Both the position numbers and the translations under genes were made by a program. A stretch of 64,000 bases of DNA from Euphorbia lathyris (Eukaryota; Streptophyta; Magnoliopsida; Malpighiales; Euphorbiaceae), in the NCBI RefSeq assembly GCF_963576675.1, contig NC_088911.1, positions 79,513,256-79,577,255 of the forward strand, written 5' to 3'. This document shows positions 11,643-23,227 of the stretch, one piece after another (position 1 is the stretch's first letter; each line of letters starts with the position of its first letter). Under the pieces are notes generated by a model. The model saw only the letters and a program-made list of their open reading frames with translations. It searched no databases and had not been told where the DNA came from.

Positions 11643-11891
11643 CTACCTCTGTTTCATATTACATGACTTTGTAGAGATATTTTTTTATTTCATATTACAT
11701 GACAGTACACGTTAAGTCATTTTTTTTCCTGCTATAAAGCGTGGTTTTACGAAAATTAATTAGAATAATGGACTTATTATGGAATAAATAAATATTAGAA
11801 TCAATAAATAAGGAGCAACAATGTCTTTTTTACGATATCCTTAATTTCTATACAACTCTCTAAAAAGTCATGTAATATGAAACGGAGGGAG
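11643..11891. mobile_element. Stowaway-like MITE (Tc1/mariner)
   Basis: 249 bases. Left end CTACCTCTGTTTCATATTA and right end, reversed, CTCCCTCCGTTTCATATTA form imperfect terminal inverted repeats of about 28 bases matching the Stowaway consensus. TA duplications lie at 11641-11642 and 11892-11893. No coding capacity. A T-run follows at 11897-11913. Confidence 0.85.
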
Positions 11892-11913
11892 TAGTTTTTT
11901 TTTTTTTTTTTGT

Positions 11914-12123
11914 TGGTTTGGATATTTCAAACATTAATTTTTATTTATTTTATACTTTTCGCAATGGGTGCATGGTTTTATATGTGCTTATGAATTGAGG
12001 TTCAACTTGCCCTTTAAAGAATGCACATAAGAGGCCTCATCCTCTCACTTTATGGACCGAAATATCTTTTATTCCGAAAATTCATGTAGTTAAATGTTGA
12101 TTCAAATTGATCATGTGATTGAG
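11914..12123. other. no recognisable feature
   Basis: AT-rich intergenic DNA between the MITE and a tandem duplication. Confidence 0.5.
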
Positions 12124-12294
12124 TTCTTTGTGCAATTTTTTATGTTGTTAAAAAAATCTCTTTCAACATTAACATGTATCTGTTTATTATGTAGTCAAGA
12201 AAATTAGGTTCTCTGAGCAATTCTTTGTGTAGTTAAAAAAATCTCTTTCAACATTAACATGTATCTATTTATTATGTAGTCAAGAAAATTAGGT
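12124..12294. repeat. two-copy tandem duplication, unit about 86 bp
   Basis: Copies 12124-12209 and 12210-12294 share AAAATCTCTTTCAACATTAA and TTTATTATGTAGTCAAGAAA; differences cluster in the first 25 bases. Directly upstream of the CACTA coding remnant, perhaps inside its intron or subterminal DNA. Confidence 0.8.
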
Positions 12295-12299
12295 CGATA

Positions 12300-12812
12300 T
12301 CCTACCTTTCATGAGCTTTTCACAGAGTTACACGCGTGAAAGCATGATGGAGTAACATTTGTAGATGATAAAGCACGTGAAGTTAATGTAAGTAATCTCA
12401 TAGACATGATGATGTTACACTTATCCATATCTTTTTTTATAACTAAATGAAATTTCAATGTTTACAGGAACGAGTGATTAATTTACGTGAACAACCATTG
12501 GAGCAACAAGAGAATTTAGAGGTGATAGATGAGAGTGAGATCTTTGTAGCGGCTGTTGCTGGAAAAAGGAGTGATCGTATCTACTGAATTGGATCAGTAG
12601 GGAATTTATATCGCCATAATGGATGCTCTACTTTTGCGCCTCCATCTTCATCTACTCAATATAGTCCGGCAATAGAACAACAAGTTCAACAATTGGTAGA
12701 AAAGAAGGTAAATGAGGTGTTAGATGAACGGGTAGAGAGTAGATTTAGAGAATTGATGAAACAGATGTTTCCCAATCAAGATATGCCACTGTTTCCACCC
12801 CCACCTAATTAA
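12300..12812 (+). pseudogene. CACTA-type plant transposase (TNP-like) C-terminal fragment
   Basis: Exon 1 encodes TFHELFTELHA, a stop, then KHDGVTFVDDKAREVN, ending at a GTAAGT donor (intron 12388-12467, ending TTTACAG). Exon 2 continues in frame with ERVINLREQPLEQQENLEV, a stop, then SVGNLYRHNGCSTFAPPSSS and a charged helix (VEKKVNEVLDERVESRFREL) ending PLFPPPPN and a TAA at 12810-12812. The order F/VD.KA.EV, LREQ, Pro/Ser-rich linker and C-terminal coiled coil fits the plant Ptta/En-Spm transposase family. Two in-frame stops make it a pseudogene. Confidence 0.65.
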
Positions 12813-13169
12813 CTTTGGTGTTTGTTGTTATTTTTTGTCTTAACTCCAAAATTAGCTAGTTATGTGTTGATCTTTTGAAATACTTTCATTAGTCTATTTT
12901 GTTCACTAGTTATGTAGTGATACATTGTCTAGTTAAAATTAACGTTATGGTTAGCTTGACCGACTAGATTGTTATTTGATTATCTAATTTATCTATTATG
13001 CATTTGATTGTTATTTTGGAAATATGTTTAGTATTGAAATATATATTGATAGACTTATATATTTTGCATTAAAATACTTTTAGGTATATTTGGAACAATT
13101 TGAGAAATAAAACTAATTTGTTTAATATGATATATATATATATATATATATATTAATAGAATTTAAATA

Positions 13170-13588
13170 TATTGCCAACGACATTACCGACGACTATATT
13201 TTCAAACTTTAAACATTTCCGACGACATTAATTTTGCGCCAAAATTTAATCTCGAACATTACCGACGACATACCATCTAAATGTTATTGGCGCCATATTT
13301 TGGTTAAAATTTACCAATGACTTGCCGACGATTTACTTTTACCGACGACTTAGCAATGACATCAGACGTTACTAGTTAGGAGAGACAACATGTGTTTTGA
13401 TTCTTCTCCAAGCGTTTACCGACGACATAGTCGTTGTAAATATCAACGACAATGTCTTTGTCGATGGTAATTTTTTTACCAACGGAGCAATTGCCTTGAA
13501 CATTTGTTTGGTAATGCTTTTTACTAACGAAAAAATGTTGAATACCGACGACATTATGTCGTTGGTAAACTATTTTTTTCTTGTAGTG
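13170..13588. repeat. CACTA subterminal repeats and terminal inverted repeat
   Basis: ACCGACGAC or one-base variants occur near 13177, 13218, 13262, 13325, 13339, 13419 and 13544, and in the opposite sense (GTCGTTGGTAA) near 13558. In this superfamily such motifs bind the transposase. The terminus ends TTCTTGTAGTG at 13588. A TA dinucleotide run at 13132-13151 precedes the array. Confidence 0.75.
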
Positions 13589-13739
13589 GTAGACCTCAAC
13601 TACAATTGATCTAGGTGATCAGAGTTGATGAACTTTTTACTTAGCAAATTGTTAAAGTATGCACAATTGAAACCAAATGATGCATTTATACAGAATCCAT
13701 GTGTTCTTTGATTCTTTTTACTACTAAGCTACTCATTTT

Positions 13740-14055
13740 AACGCGCTTTTGCTTTCACACGTTACATAGGCTGAAGTATTAAACGAGATACAATTGAAAA
13801 TTAAACCAGTTAACATTCTTTTGTAACACGTTTATGTTTTTACTTATATTGTCTTATGTAACGCGTTTATTTGTGTAACTGTTACATATGTTGAAATATT
13901 GAACTGGTTACAATTGAAATTAAACCGATTAACGGTTTTTATAACGATTTTATGTTCTACTTGTTACTAATGTTACTATTATGTAAAACGCTTATCTTTG
14001 AGCCTGTTACATATGTTGAACTATTGAACCTGTTACAATTAAAATTAAACAGGTC
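13740..14055. repeat. degenerate tandem repeat, period about 120-125 bp
   Basis: Three diverged copies are recognisable by GTTACATATGTTGAA and CAATTGAAATTAAAC-type strings, with the latter at about 13791, 13911 and 14036. No coding potential. Confidence 0.65.
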
Positions 14056-14269
14056 TATGTTGATAACAATGCAACTGATTACAACATTCAAATCCATACT
14101 CTCCCTCTGAAGTCTAAACTCATCTCATCTCACTCTCACTTACTCTTTCTCTCTCTATATTTGTTCTTATCAAATCCCTAAGATCTTAAACCCTAAATTA
14201 CGAGCAACAATCTGGAAGTTGTTATCTCAAAAATAAAATTTAAGGAAGAAAAGCGCAATAGTTCGAAAT
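14056..14269. other. pyrimidine-rich stretch, no gene
   Basis: TC-rich (CTCATCTCACTCTCAC... near 14115-14155) and includes CCCTAAGATCTTAAACCCTAAA, telomere-like only by chance. May be part of the LTR remnant that follows. Confidence 0.35.
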
Positions 14270-14630
14270 TCACCCCCAATAGTTTTGGATGGGCCTTAAG
14301 TTGGTGGGTTTCAGCTAAATGCTGAAGTCAGCAGTTTAGTCTCATTAAGGGCCATGAGCAAACTTCTCTTCGGTCAAGTACTGACCTTCGATTAATTAAC
14401 ATCTCTTCGGGAGCTGCCTAAAGATGACAAGTGGACCAATGATCATGCTGGATTACAAATGCATGCTCCTCAAATTCACACGTATTTCAGAACATAAATA
14501 TAGGGTCCGAAGACAAATTAGACATCACCACGTGTCTAGGTACACATTATTTTGCCTATAAATATCTTAAAACTCAGTTGTCACGTGTACATCACTCCTT
14601 AACTCAACTCTTTACTGCATTGCTCAAAGT
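14270..14630 (+). repeat. gypsy-type LTR remnant, left part (target of element A)
   Basis: Has a TATA box (GCCTATAAATA, about 14560-14570) and ends at the AAAGT duplication of element A. The sequence resumes at 41505 with ATTAACTTTAGCATCGGAGG, the kind of motif seen just after the start of transcription in many plant Ty3/gypsy LTRs. Element A therefore landed in a pre-existing LTR. The family assignment is inference from the motif order. Confidence 0.45.
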
Positions 14631-16024
14631 TGTTGGTCCCATGTAATTAGTTCCAAAGGGGGGTTAGGAACTAATGTAACTTTTTCGCTTAATTATGCTC
14701 ACTTAATCAATTCTTTAAATTACTTAACTCAGTTTTGGTCAGCACGACCGAGAGAGATGTAAGACAGCTTTAGTCAGAGGCTGACTAGAACCGTTTTACT
14801 TGTGAGTTGGGAATTAACACTTTAGGTCAGCTTCCAACTCAGCACTCTGATTACTCAGTGTCAGCTTATACAATTTATATCCTGAGTAATTTAAGCAAGC
14901 AACATATACATATATATATATTGAGAGACAGAGTTAGAAATTACTCAGCAGACTTATCCTGGTTCGGCCTCAGCGCCTACATCCAGTCCCCAGAATCCTT
15001 CCGGGCTTTTTCAATCCAATACTGAGCTCTTTAAAGGTAGAGCACAAACCGTTTACAAAGCAGTTGAGTATGCAAGAGTACCTTCCTATATTCGTCTACT
15101 CAACTCTACTAAGCGCTATAACCAAACACTTAGATTTTCTCTACTGCTGAGTACTAAAACCGAGTACTCAGCACCACTCTCTCAATCTTTACAATTGATA
15201 AAAATTTGTTCTTTCTAGATGAAGAACACTTTAGATGAATACAAATTCAATCTAGACTTTTACACAGAAATAGGAATTGGGTGTAATTATTTGCTTTTTC
15301 TTGTTTGTATGTGCTTGTATGTATGCTTTTCTCTTTTGTATTTCGGCAAAGGATCCAAGTGAAGAACTTGTTCTTTTATAGTGAATTCTGAGGCTGCAAT
15401 CATTTGAATTCGGATGTATCCGTTGAATTCAAACGGTCTTCTTGCGTCATTCACTGGTCAGCATACAGTTTTGCAGGCCAATCCTATCGTCTAAATTTAG
15501 CAGGCGCCAGGCTTGTCTTCTTCCGCCAGGTTCATCTTCTAGCGCCAGTTTCGTCTTTTAGCCAACGGCCAGTTGACCCATGCATCTCGAAACTGTCTCA
15601 TTGCGTAATTCCAAAGCTTCTGAATTGGCGCAGATCTCTGCCGGATCTTATCTTTTAGTAAACGGATCATTGGCGATGTCCTGATGAACATTCAGCTTGA
15701 CTCTAATAGACGTTGCCTTCGATCTTTGTCTCTAGCGAGGCTGAGTCATGTTCTACTCAGCTTCTTCAGTCAGGTTCGTCTTCAAGCGTTTGTTCTGAAG
15801 AAGACTTTTCTTCTATTATGCTGAGCTGTGTTCTACTCAGCTTCTGTGTCTCATGCTGACTTCATTCTGTCGTACTTTTTATTTCTGTTCACTTATAATT
15901 ATGCTCAACATTGAACAAACACATTAGTATAATTAAATCAAAGCACTTAAATTTAATTGTCTTAATCATGGATTAACTTAAATAATTTTGTCAAATCAAA
16001 ATCATGTGGAAAGGTGTTTCAACA
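14631..16024 (-). repeat. element A 3' LTR
   Basis: 1394 bases, nearly identical to 40113-41499. On the plus strand it starts TGTTGGTCCC and ends GTGTTTCAACA. A candidate TATA box (minus TATAAAAG) lies at about 15371-15378. CTCAG and GTCAGC motifs are frequent. Confidence 0.95.
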
Positions 16025-16038
16025 AACTCCCCCATTTT
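16025..16038 (-). other. polypurine tract of element A
   Basis: Minus strand AAAATGGGGGAGTT directly before the 3' LTR; primes plus-strand DNA synthesis. A second G-run (CGGGGGAGT on the minus strand, about 16119-16127) lies 90 bases upstream; multiple polypurine tracts are reported for Sireviruses. Confidence 0.85.
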
Positions 16039-16565
16039 GATGTTGGCAAAAATATTTAATTGTGGAACTCAGCATCGAGATTCCCCATGATTGTTTTACT
16101 TTTTATTCTTCTGAAGTTACTCCCCCGTAAGGGTTGCATCTATTGACTCAATTTAACTCTAAACCTTCTAAGATTTAATCAAGTGAAATTAAGACATGCC
16201 TTTACTGACTTAGTTCAATTCTAGACCTTCCAAGATCTAATTCAAGTGAGCCTAGGTCAGCTTTCAGAAGATCGTCAATACTTGGAACATATAGTTGTTA
16301 CTCAGTGTTGCACATCGGTATCAGAGTTATCATAAAGGTATCAGAGTTATGTGTGCTGAGTATATTTTACTTGTATTTCCGTATGTTCACAAGTTTTAAT
16401 TTGTTCGTTGATTAGTTAAGTATGACAGATTAGCATATAAGCATAACAGGTAAGCATCGCATATAGATAAGTCAGTTTGGATAAAAGGATGCTTATAATA
16501 GATAGTCAGCATAACAAAATAGAACATGCCACATATAAAGTTACAAGTCTAAGACTATTCCTAAT
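16039..16565. other. element A 3' untranslated region
   Basis: Non-coding DNA between the third ORF stop and the polypurine tract, with the second G-run noted above and CTCAG-type motifs. No other feature seen. Confidence 0.6.
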
Positions 16566-18553
16566 CTATCTCTTTATGTTGACTTGAACTTGGTGGGATT
16601 TGCCTTTGCCCTTGGCAGTTCTTTGTTGCTGACTTGGATTTCTTGGGTCAGCAGAAGATGGACTAGGCTTCTGCTGAGTTCCGACGGCAGACTGAGTTAT
16701 CTCCCCTTGTTTCTGCTGAGTTCCAGCAGCGCGTTCTTTCTCCCCCGTTTTGCCAGTATCGGGATTGGGAGGAGGAGGATAGAAAGTTCCCTGTTGAACA
16801 GCATGAGATAGTTTTGATGAGTACATTTGGAGTTGACTCGTACTTTCCCGAAGACCATTGAAGACTTCCATGCCATCGGACATAGTGGAAGCAGGGATCT
16901 TAATGTTGGCACTGAGCATACTTAACAGATACTCTTGAGATTTCCCGATCCAAGTTATGGATTCTGTCATTCTGGCATATGATTGATGATACATCCTGAG
17001 CAGGGCAGTGTCATATTGTTGACGTTGAACGTTGGTGTCCTGAAAAATGTTGAGTAACCTCAGTAGAGGTTGCATAGGTTGAGTTCGCAGCTGTTAAGGC
17101 ATTGAGTTGACCTTGGATGGCGTTCATATGATTCACCATCATCAGCTGGAGTTCTGCCAGCTTCACTATAGACTCTTGCTTACGCTATTGAGAGGTAAAA
17201 GATGTCATGACACTCATTAAGTCTTTGAGACCCTTGATTTCAGTCAGAAGCTGAGTGACAGAGGAGATTTGTGTTGGCTCAACATGATCAGACCCAGCAG
17301 CATCAGCCTGAGTTTGATGAATGTCCTGAAGTAGTGCTTGAGCTGAGTCGATAATATTCCTTCCAGACTCAAAGGCATTTAAGTAAACATAGGATTCATC
17401 AGTTTGTGGTTCAGAGGCCGGAATATGAGTAGCACCGGATGGAGGAGGTGTTTGGTGCTGTCCAGAAATAGATGTGTCAGCGTGGTCAGCAGCTAGACTT
17501 TTGTTTAGGTCAGCGGTAGGAACTGACTGGTTATCATTCTGCGTTGAAGGATTAGGAAGAGGTGGATCTGCAGAATTATTGGCTTGCTCAGGGTCAGCCT
17601 GAAGCTGAGTATTTTCAGAAGGTTGAGGTAGTTCAGAGCTGACTTGAGCAGGATTTCCTTTGCTAACTCTTTGTCTTGAGCAGCAGGGACTTCGAGCACT
17701 TGCTCGGTAGAAATAGGACCCTTAGGAGATTTGGGGTCAGCTTGTTCCTCAGCTTGAGAAACAGAGGCTTGTTTTTCCTTTAGTTGGTCCGGAGTGGGCT
17801 CAGTGACAGTTGAGAAGAATTGAAATTGAAGCTTGGTGAGGTTAGTGATTGGATCCCTTAGTGGGGACTCATCCAATAGATTAATGAATTTTTGTTCAGA
17901 GCCTTACGCTTAAGCCGTTTCCCTGTGCTGTCTTTATTTGTTTGAGGAGACGGATCAGCAACAATAGAGTCAAGGGACTCAGAAGCGGAGTTAATACCAA
18001 GGTCGGCATCAAGGCATTTCACCACCTTGTCCTTCACTGGTGACTTCGCACTATGCTCAGCTTGGTCAGTATCAACTCGTTCACTTTGCTCAGCAGCAAC
18101 ATTCACACTTGGCTCAGCCGATCCTGTCTTGTCAGCTTGAGGCTGACCTCCAATATTACCCGGTTCTTCCTCCTGGTCAGTGGGAGTCTTCTCAAGGTCA
18201 ATTTCTTGACTCCGCACAAAGTGTGATTCCGGAGTGACCATGAAGTCAAGGGGGTTAGCTTCAATTGGCATCAACCCAAATGTTTTCTTCCTTTTCAAGG
18301 GCATTTCAGGGGTTTCCTCACTTTCTTCCTCAGGCTCAACTTGCCTTTTCTGTTTCTCTGCTGACTTAGGTTCACTTTGAGCTTGCGCAGCAACAGCTTT
18401 GCTAGAGATTATTCTCAGCTTCCTTGGAGCTGTGTTGACATCATTTGCGGATTGGTTAGCTTTCCGCTTCTTGTCCTGTCTAGTTCGGTCAGCGGGTTCA
18501 ACCATTACCTTCTTTCCTTTCTTGGTTGGCACATCCTGTGCTGCTTCAACCAT
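16566..18553 (-). pseudogene. element A third ORF, C-terminal part
   Basis: Continues the N-terminal part at 34660-33686 across element B. Joining at one copy of ATTAT gives ...EEGDN-MVEAAQD... in one frame. The segment is hydrophilic: Lys/Arg-rich clusters (GKKVMVEPADRTRQDKKRKA), acidic stretches and Gln/Ser/Pro runs, then a predicted helical region (QRQQYDTALLRMYHQSYARM) and a Pro/Gln-rich tail ending QVQVNIKR at 16566. Frameshifts lie near 17885 and 17665, and stops near 17185 and 17070. No membrane segment or catalytic motif is visible. Function unknown; the family is found after pol in several large plant copia elements. Confidence 0.7.
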
Positions 18554-18558
18554 ATTAT
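18554..18558. other. target-site duplication of element B (left copy)
   Basis: ATTAT, repeated at 33686-33690. It lies inside the third ORF of element A. Confidence 0.9.
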
Positions 18559-20367
18559 TGTAGGAAAATAGACAAGCCTAGGCATAGCGGAATAATAAAA
18601 TTTTATCTATTTTATCTATTTCCCTTTTCCAAGATCTGTTAATTGTTATTTCATATAAAGAGGGATAGAAAGTAATACCTTTATTGAAGAACTATCCACC
18701 GTTTCAAACGAAGTGCCCACAACTTGTTATTATCAACTCGTGAACCACGAACGTTTGATTCAACACAAAACAAAAACTAATCAGTAATCAACCTTTAATG
18801 AATAGCAATCGCAATGATTTCCTCTAACAGAAATCGATACGAGATCAAAGAGGGAGTAAGAAATAAAGTAAATTAGTCGAGACGACGACGGAATAATTCC
18901 TTCTCCTCCTGTATATTATGTTGGCCGAAATTCTGAGGTTAGGGGTCTATTTATAGACTTCCAAAACCCTAATCCCAGTTGTGTTAGGAATTTAATTAAT
19001 TGGAATCTTATTCTGAATAGGATTCCTAATTAGATAATTAAATAAATATTTTAATATTATCTAAACAATAACTAATTATATTTAAATAATTATTATTAAT
19101 AATTAATTAATGTTAGTGATAATTAATTAGAGTTTTAATTGCATAAAACATCCAATTAATATTATCAGATAATTCTTTACTTTAATTTATAATCATAATC
19201 TAATTACAATTATTAAACTAAATTAATATCCCTAACTAATATATAAATTTCGGCCCATGTGTCTATGTCCCTCTAATTACGTTTTCGTCCTCCGATTCCA
19301 AGTCCCATATGCGACCCATTAGGTTCTTTATTGCCACTAGCCGTATATATCCTTTGAAATTATTCATCACGATTAATTCCAACATATATATAACGGAATA
19401 CCGTCGCGAGCTATTACTAGCAGAACCTATGATATTCCCCCAGAGCAATTAAGAAGTCAGCTTGATAACTGACGTTAACCTTTCTATATTAGGTATAGTA
19501 TAATACGATCCTTCATCAATTATATCATGTCGGTCAATTCCTTATAACCATGGAATGTGTCAAGGTTACATATAACGAATAGTCCGGTTTTACTTGTACA
19601 GGTTGAATTCACTCTGAAAAGATAAGTTAAGTGAAATGTTCATTTCTACTCTTAACTGACCTTGCAAGGATTTCAGTCAATTCACCATAAGCGGCCGTTT
19701 GGATATATCTCCCACTTATCGGGAGTGACGAATGCTCAATCTGACATTAACTATTCTGCAATTATTTTGTGTGATACCCAACCCTGCTCTAACACACCCT
19801 AGGCTCTCACCTATTGGATCGTGCTCGCACAGAATCAAAGTATCAGACTCCATAATCGAGAATCACTAATTAACGAATGTTTGAGTCTGAGGATTAGTTA
19901 TACCTACTAATACCAATGAGATGAACAGTTGACACATTAGATAAATCAATCCATTCTGTTATCTCAAGTCGGGTCCCAATCCTAATGAACTCCTTCACCG
20001 GATCCATGTAACTGTCTAGATATCCGAATATCTAAAGCTTGTGAGATCAGCTTTCTATCTCGGCAGAAAACACTGTTACATGCAAGTCTCAACAGCAATA
20101 TGCCAACCCCTATAACATATTACTTGACTTGGGTTTACTTTAAGTTTATTGGTCTATTATAAAGTACAGTCTCACTTCATGCTTGTATGAACACTTTATA
20201 ACTACTTAAATAAACTTAGGGTTACTTTGCTTTATGAAAGATTCTTGCCTTTATATATAGTTATATTTTAATGCTATATATCTGATTAAACAAATGATCA
20301 AATAAACAATTTATTCATTAATATTAATATCCTAAAACAATTGTCTTTAGGACACTAAACTCCAAAA
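18559..20367 (-). repeat. element B 3' LTR
   Basis: 1809 bases. Plus strand starts TGTAGGAAAATAG. On the minus strand it begins TTTTGGAGTTTAGTGTCC, where the 5' LTR has TGATGGAGTTTAGTG; the common copia start TGTTGGAG suggests that each copy carries one changed base. A near-perfect match of the 5' LTR once the pogo insertion is removed. Confidence 0.93.
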
Positions 20368-20378
20368 TTCTCCCACTT
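20368..20378 (-). other. polypurine tract of element B
   Basis: Minus strand AGTGGGAGAAT immediately before the 3' LTR, in the position required for plus-strand priming. Confidence 0.8.
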
Positions 20379-20381
20379 GGA

Positions 20382-21740
20382 CTAAAGCCAATTGTTCCTG
20401 AAACTAATACCAGAAGAACTAAGATGTCTATCATGAGCTCTTTGTGGTAATGGCTTGGTCAACGGATCTGTAACGTTGTCCTCAGTGGGCACCTTTTCTA
20501 TTCTCACATCTCCCCTAGCTATGATCTCCCTAATGAGATGATATCGATTGAGATAATGTTTGGATGCATTATGAGACCATGGTTCCTTTGCTTGTGCAAT
20601 GGCTCCATTGTTATCACAGTACAGAGTAATGGGATTCACAGTGTCAGGTACCACTCCTAGTTCTGTTATGAACTTCCTAATCCAAACAGTCTCCTTTGCT
20701 TCTGCAGCTGCGATGTACTCTGATTCAGTTGACGAGAAAGCAACACTTCCTTGCTTGGAATTCTTCCAACTAACTGAACCTCCATTCAGGATAAACTGGT
20801 ATCCTGATTGGGATCTATAATCATTTTCACCAGTCAGATGACTAGCATCTGAATATCATTCAATTTTCAATTCTCCTTGTCCATATATGAGGAACATGTC
20901 TTTAGTTCTTCTAAGATACTTAAGAATGTTCTTGACAGCAATCCAGTGATCAAATCCCGGATTCCCTTGATATCAGCTCGTCATACTCAATGCGAATGCC
21001 ACATCAGGTCTAGTGCAAAGCATAGCATACATGATCGAACCAACCGCGCTGGAGTAAGGAATTACAGCCATGCGATTCTTGTCACTGTCCGTTTTAGGAC
21101 ATTGACTATTTGATAACTTGACACCATGGACCATTGGTAAGTTACCTCTTTTCGATTCATGCATGTCAAAACGCTTTAGGACTTTGTCAATATATGTAGA
21201 CTGGGATAGTCCGAGCAGTCTCTTTGATCTATCCCGATAGATCTTAATCCCTAAGATGTAGGCTGCTTCTCCCAAGTCTTTCATGGAGAAATTACTCGAT
21301 AACCAAACTTTTACTGTTTGTAACATTTCAACATCATTTCCCATAAGTAGTATATCATCAATATATAGTACTAAGAAAACGACTGAGCTCCCACTTGTCT
21401 TCTTATAAACACAAGCCTCTTCTGAGTTTTGTTCGAAACCAAATTTTTTTATGGTTTCATCAAAACGTTTGTTCCAGCTTCTAGATGCTTGCTTGAGTCC
21501 ATAAATGGACCTTTGAAGTTTGCAAACCTTAGTTGCATTCTTTGATGTGAAACCTTTAGGTTGCATCATGTATACATCCTCAAGTAGGTTTCCATTTAGG
21601 AAAGCTGTTTTCACATCCATTTGCCAAATCTCATAATCAAAATGAGCGGCAATTGCAAGCAATATTCTGATGGATTTGAACATGGCTACTGGAGAGAAAG
21701 TCTCATCATAGTCAACACCTTGCCTTTGACGATATCATTT
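20382..21740 (-). pseudogene. element B reverse transcriptase and RNase H
   Basis: The frame from 21683 gives MDVKTAFLNGNLLEDVYM, SIYGLKQASRSWNKRF and the catalytic VLYIDDILLMG, ending after FALSMTS at a TGA (20970-20972) where the family has Arg, a simple CGA to TGA change. The same frame continues through the RNase H: SVSWKNSKQGSVAFSSTESEY, ITLYCDNNGAIAQAKEP and NVTDPLTKPLPQ, with another stop near 20850. The upstream stop at 21735-21740 lies in the conserved KARLVAK-GYRQ segment (Gly to stop). Enzymatic motifs are kept; only nonsense changes break it. Confidence 0.9.
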
Positions 21741-23227
21741 TGCTACTAACCTAGCTTTATAGGTACTAACCTTTCCATCCATGTCTGTCTTCTTCTTGAA
21801 GATCCACCTGCACCCAATGGGTTTTATCCCTTCGAGTGGATCAACCAAAGTCCACACTTGGTTAGTATACATGGAGTCCATTTCAGAATTCATGGCTTCA
21901 AGCCATGCTTTAGATTCTGGACTAGTAAGAGCTTTTTCGTAGGTTTCAGGTTCATCGTCTAACACGGGAACCAGTTCGTCATCTCCCACTAGAAAACCAT
22001 ATCTAACTGGGAGTTCATGAATTCTTTGAGACCTACGAGTGGGATATGACACTTGTGTTTCATCTAGTGAAACGGGTTCGGGTTCAACTTCTTTCGCGTT
22101 TTCAACATGTGATTCCTCTTGAACTTCCTCAAGTTCAATCACGCTTCCATTCTGTGTTTCTTCCAGAAACTCTTTCTCTAGAAACACCGCGTGTTTGGAT
22201 ACTATTACCTTTTGGTCATCTCGATGATAAAAGTAATATCCCATAGTTTCCTTTGGGTATCCAATGAAGAAACACTTGTCATATTTGGGATCTAATTTAT
22301 CTGACACAATACGTTTGACGTATGCTGAACATCCCCATATTCTCATGAAAGAGAAGATGGGTTTTCTACCAACGAACAGTTCAAATGGTGTGGAACTGGC
22401 GGATTTGGTTGGAACTCGGTTTAAGGTAAATAGGGCAGTTTCTAAGGCATAGTCCCAGAATGATTTTGGAAGAGAAGTGGTGCTCATCATGGATCGTACC
22501 ATATCTAGTAAGGTGCGATTTCTCCTTTCTAATACACCATTGTGTTATGGTGTATAAGGAGGTGTCCATTGTGAGCATATTCCACATTCATTTAGATAAC
22601 TCATAAATTCTTCAGAAAGATATTCTCCACCTCGATCAGATCAAAGTATCTTGATAGTCTTTCCTGTTTGATTCTCAACTTCATTCTTAAAGCATTTGAA
22701 TTTCTCAAAAGCTTCTGACTTGTGCTTCATCAAATAGATATAACCATATCTGGTATGATCATCTATGAAGCTAATGAAGTATCTGAATCCTCCTCTTGCT
22801 TGGACTGACATAGGACCACATACATCTGAATGTATTAATCCTAGAGTGTCTAATACACGCTGACTTTATTGCTAAAGGGTGTCTTTGTCATTTTTCCTTT
22901 TAAACATGACTCACATGTTCCCATTGATTTACAATCAATTGAGTCTATAAGCCCATCTTAATGTAGCTTAAGCATGCGTCTCTGGTTTATATGGCCTAAA
23001 CGATAATGCCACAAGTAAGTTGAATTATCTAATCTAAGTCTTTTGGTATCAATTGTGAAAGCAGAAACTTTATCATTCAGAATATAAATCCCATTCAATG
23101 ATATTCCTGAAAAATAGAAAACTTTGTTTCTATAAAATTCGCAATTATTGTTCTTAATTGAAACATGAAAGCCATCTTCTACTAGACAGCTAATGGAAAT
23201 AATGTTAGGAGACATATCTCGAAGCAT
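21741..23227 (-). pseudogene. element B integrase and linker
   Basis: 23227-22958 carries the pre-integrase domain (STYLWHYRLGHINQRRMLKLH) and stops at a TAA. The core follows in pieces: CKSMGTCESCLKGKMTKTPF, then after a frameshift near 22870 IHSDVCGPMSVQARGG, a TGA at 22641-22643 replacing Arg in the catalytic SDRGGEY region, and a TAA at 22545-22547 replacing Gln in PPYTPQHNGV. The rest (MVRSMMSTTSLPKSFWDYAL to KARLVAK) is open from 22502 to 21735 and includes the HAVFLEKEF linker typical of copia. Integrates cDNA when intact. Confidence 0.87.

Larger units (their letters stand above)
12297..13588 (+). mobile_element. CACTA (En/Spm) element remnant, 3' end
   Basis: The right terminus at 13588 reads, on the minus strand, CACTACAAGAAAAAAA, the classic CACTA terminal repeat. 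The 400 bases inside it are packed with ACCGACGAC motifs, as expected for subterminal transposase-binding repeats. Upstream is a decayed transposase-like coding region. I could not find a matching left CACTA end, so the 5' part is lost or replaced; 12297 is only the start of recognisable coding DNA. Confidence 0.75.

Noticed and set aside
13740..14055. Possible CRISPR-like or satellite array
   Set aside because: Only three diverged copies at about 120-125 bases, no spacer/repeat alternation; plant nuclear context.
14170..14190. Telomere-like CCCTAAA strings
   Set aside because: Two isolated units only; not an interstitial telomere array.
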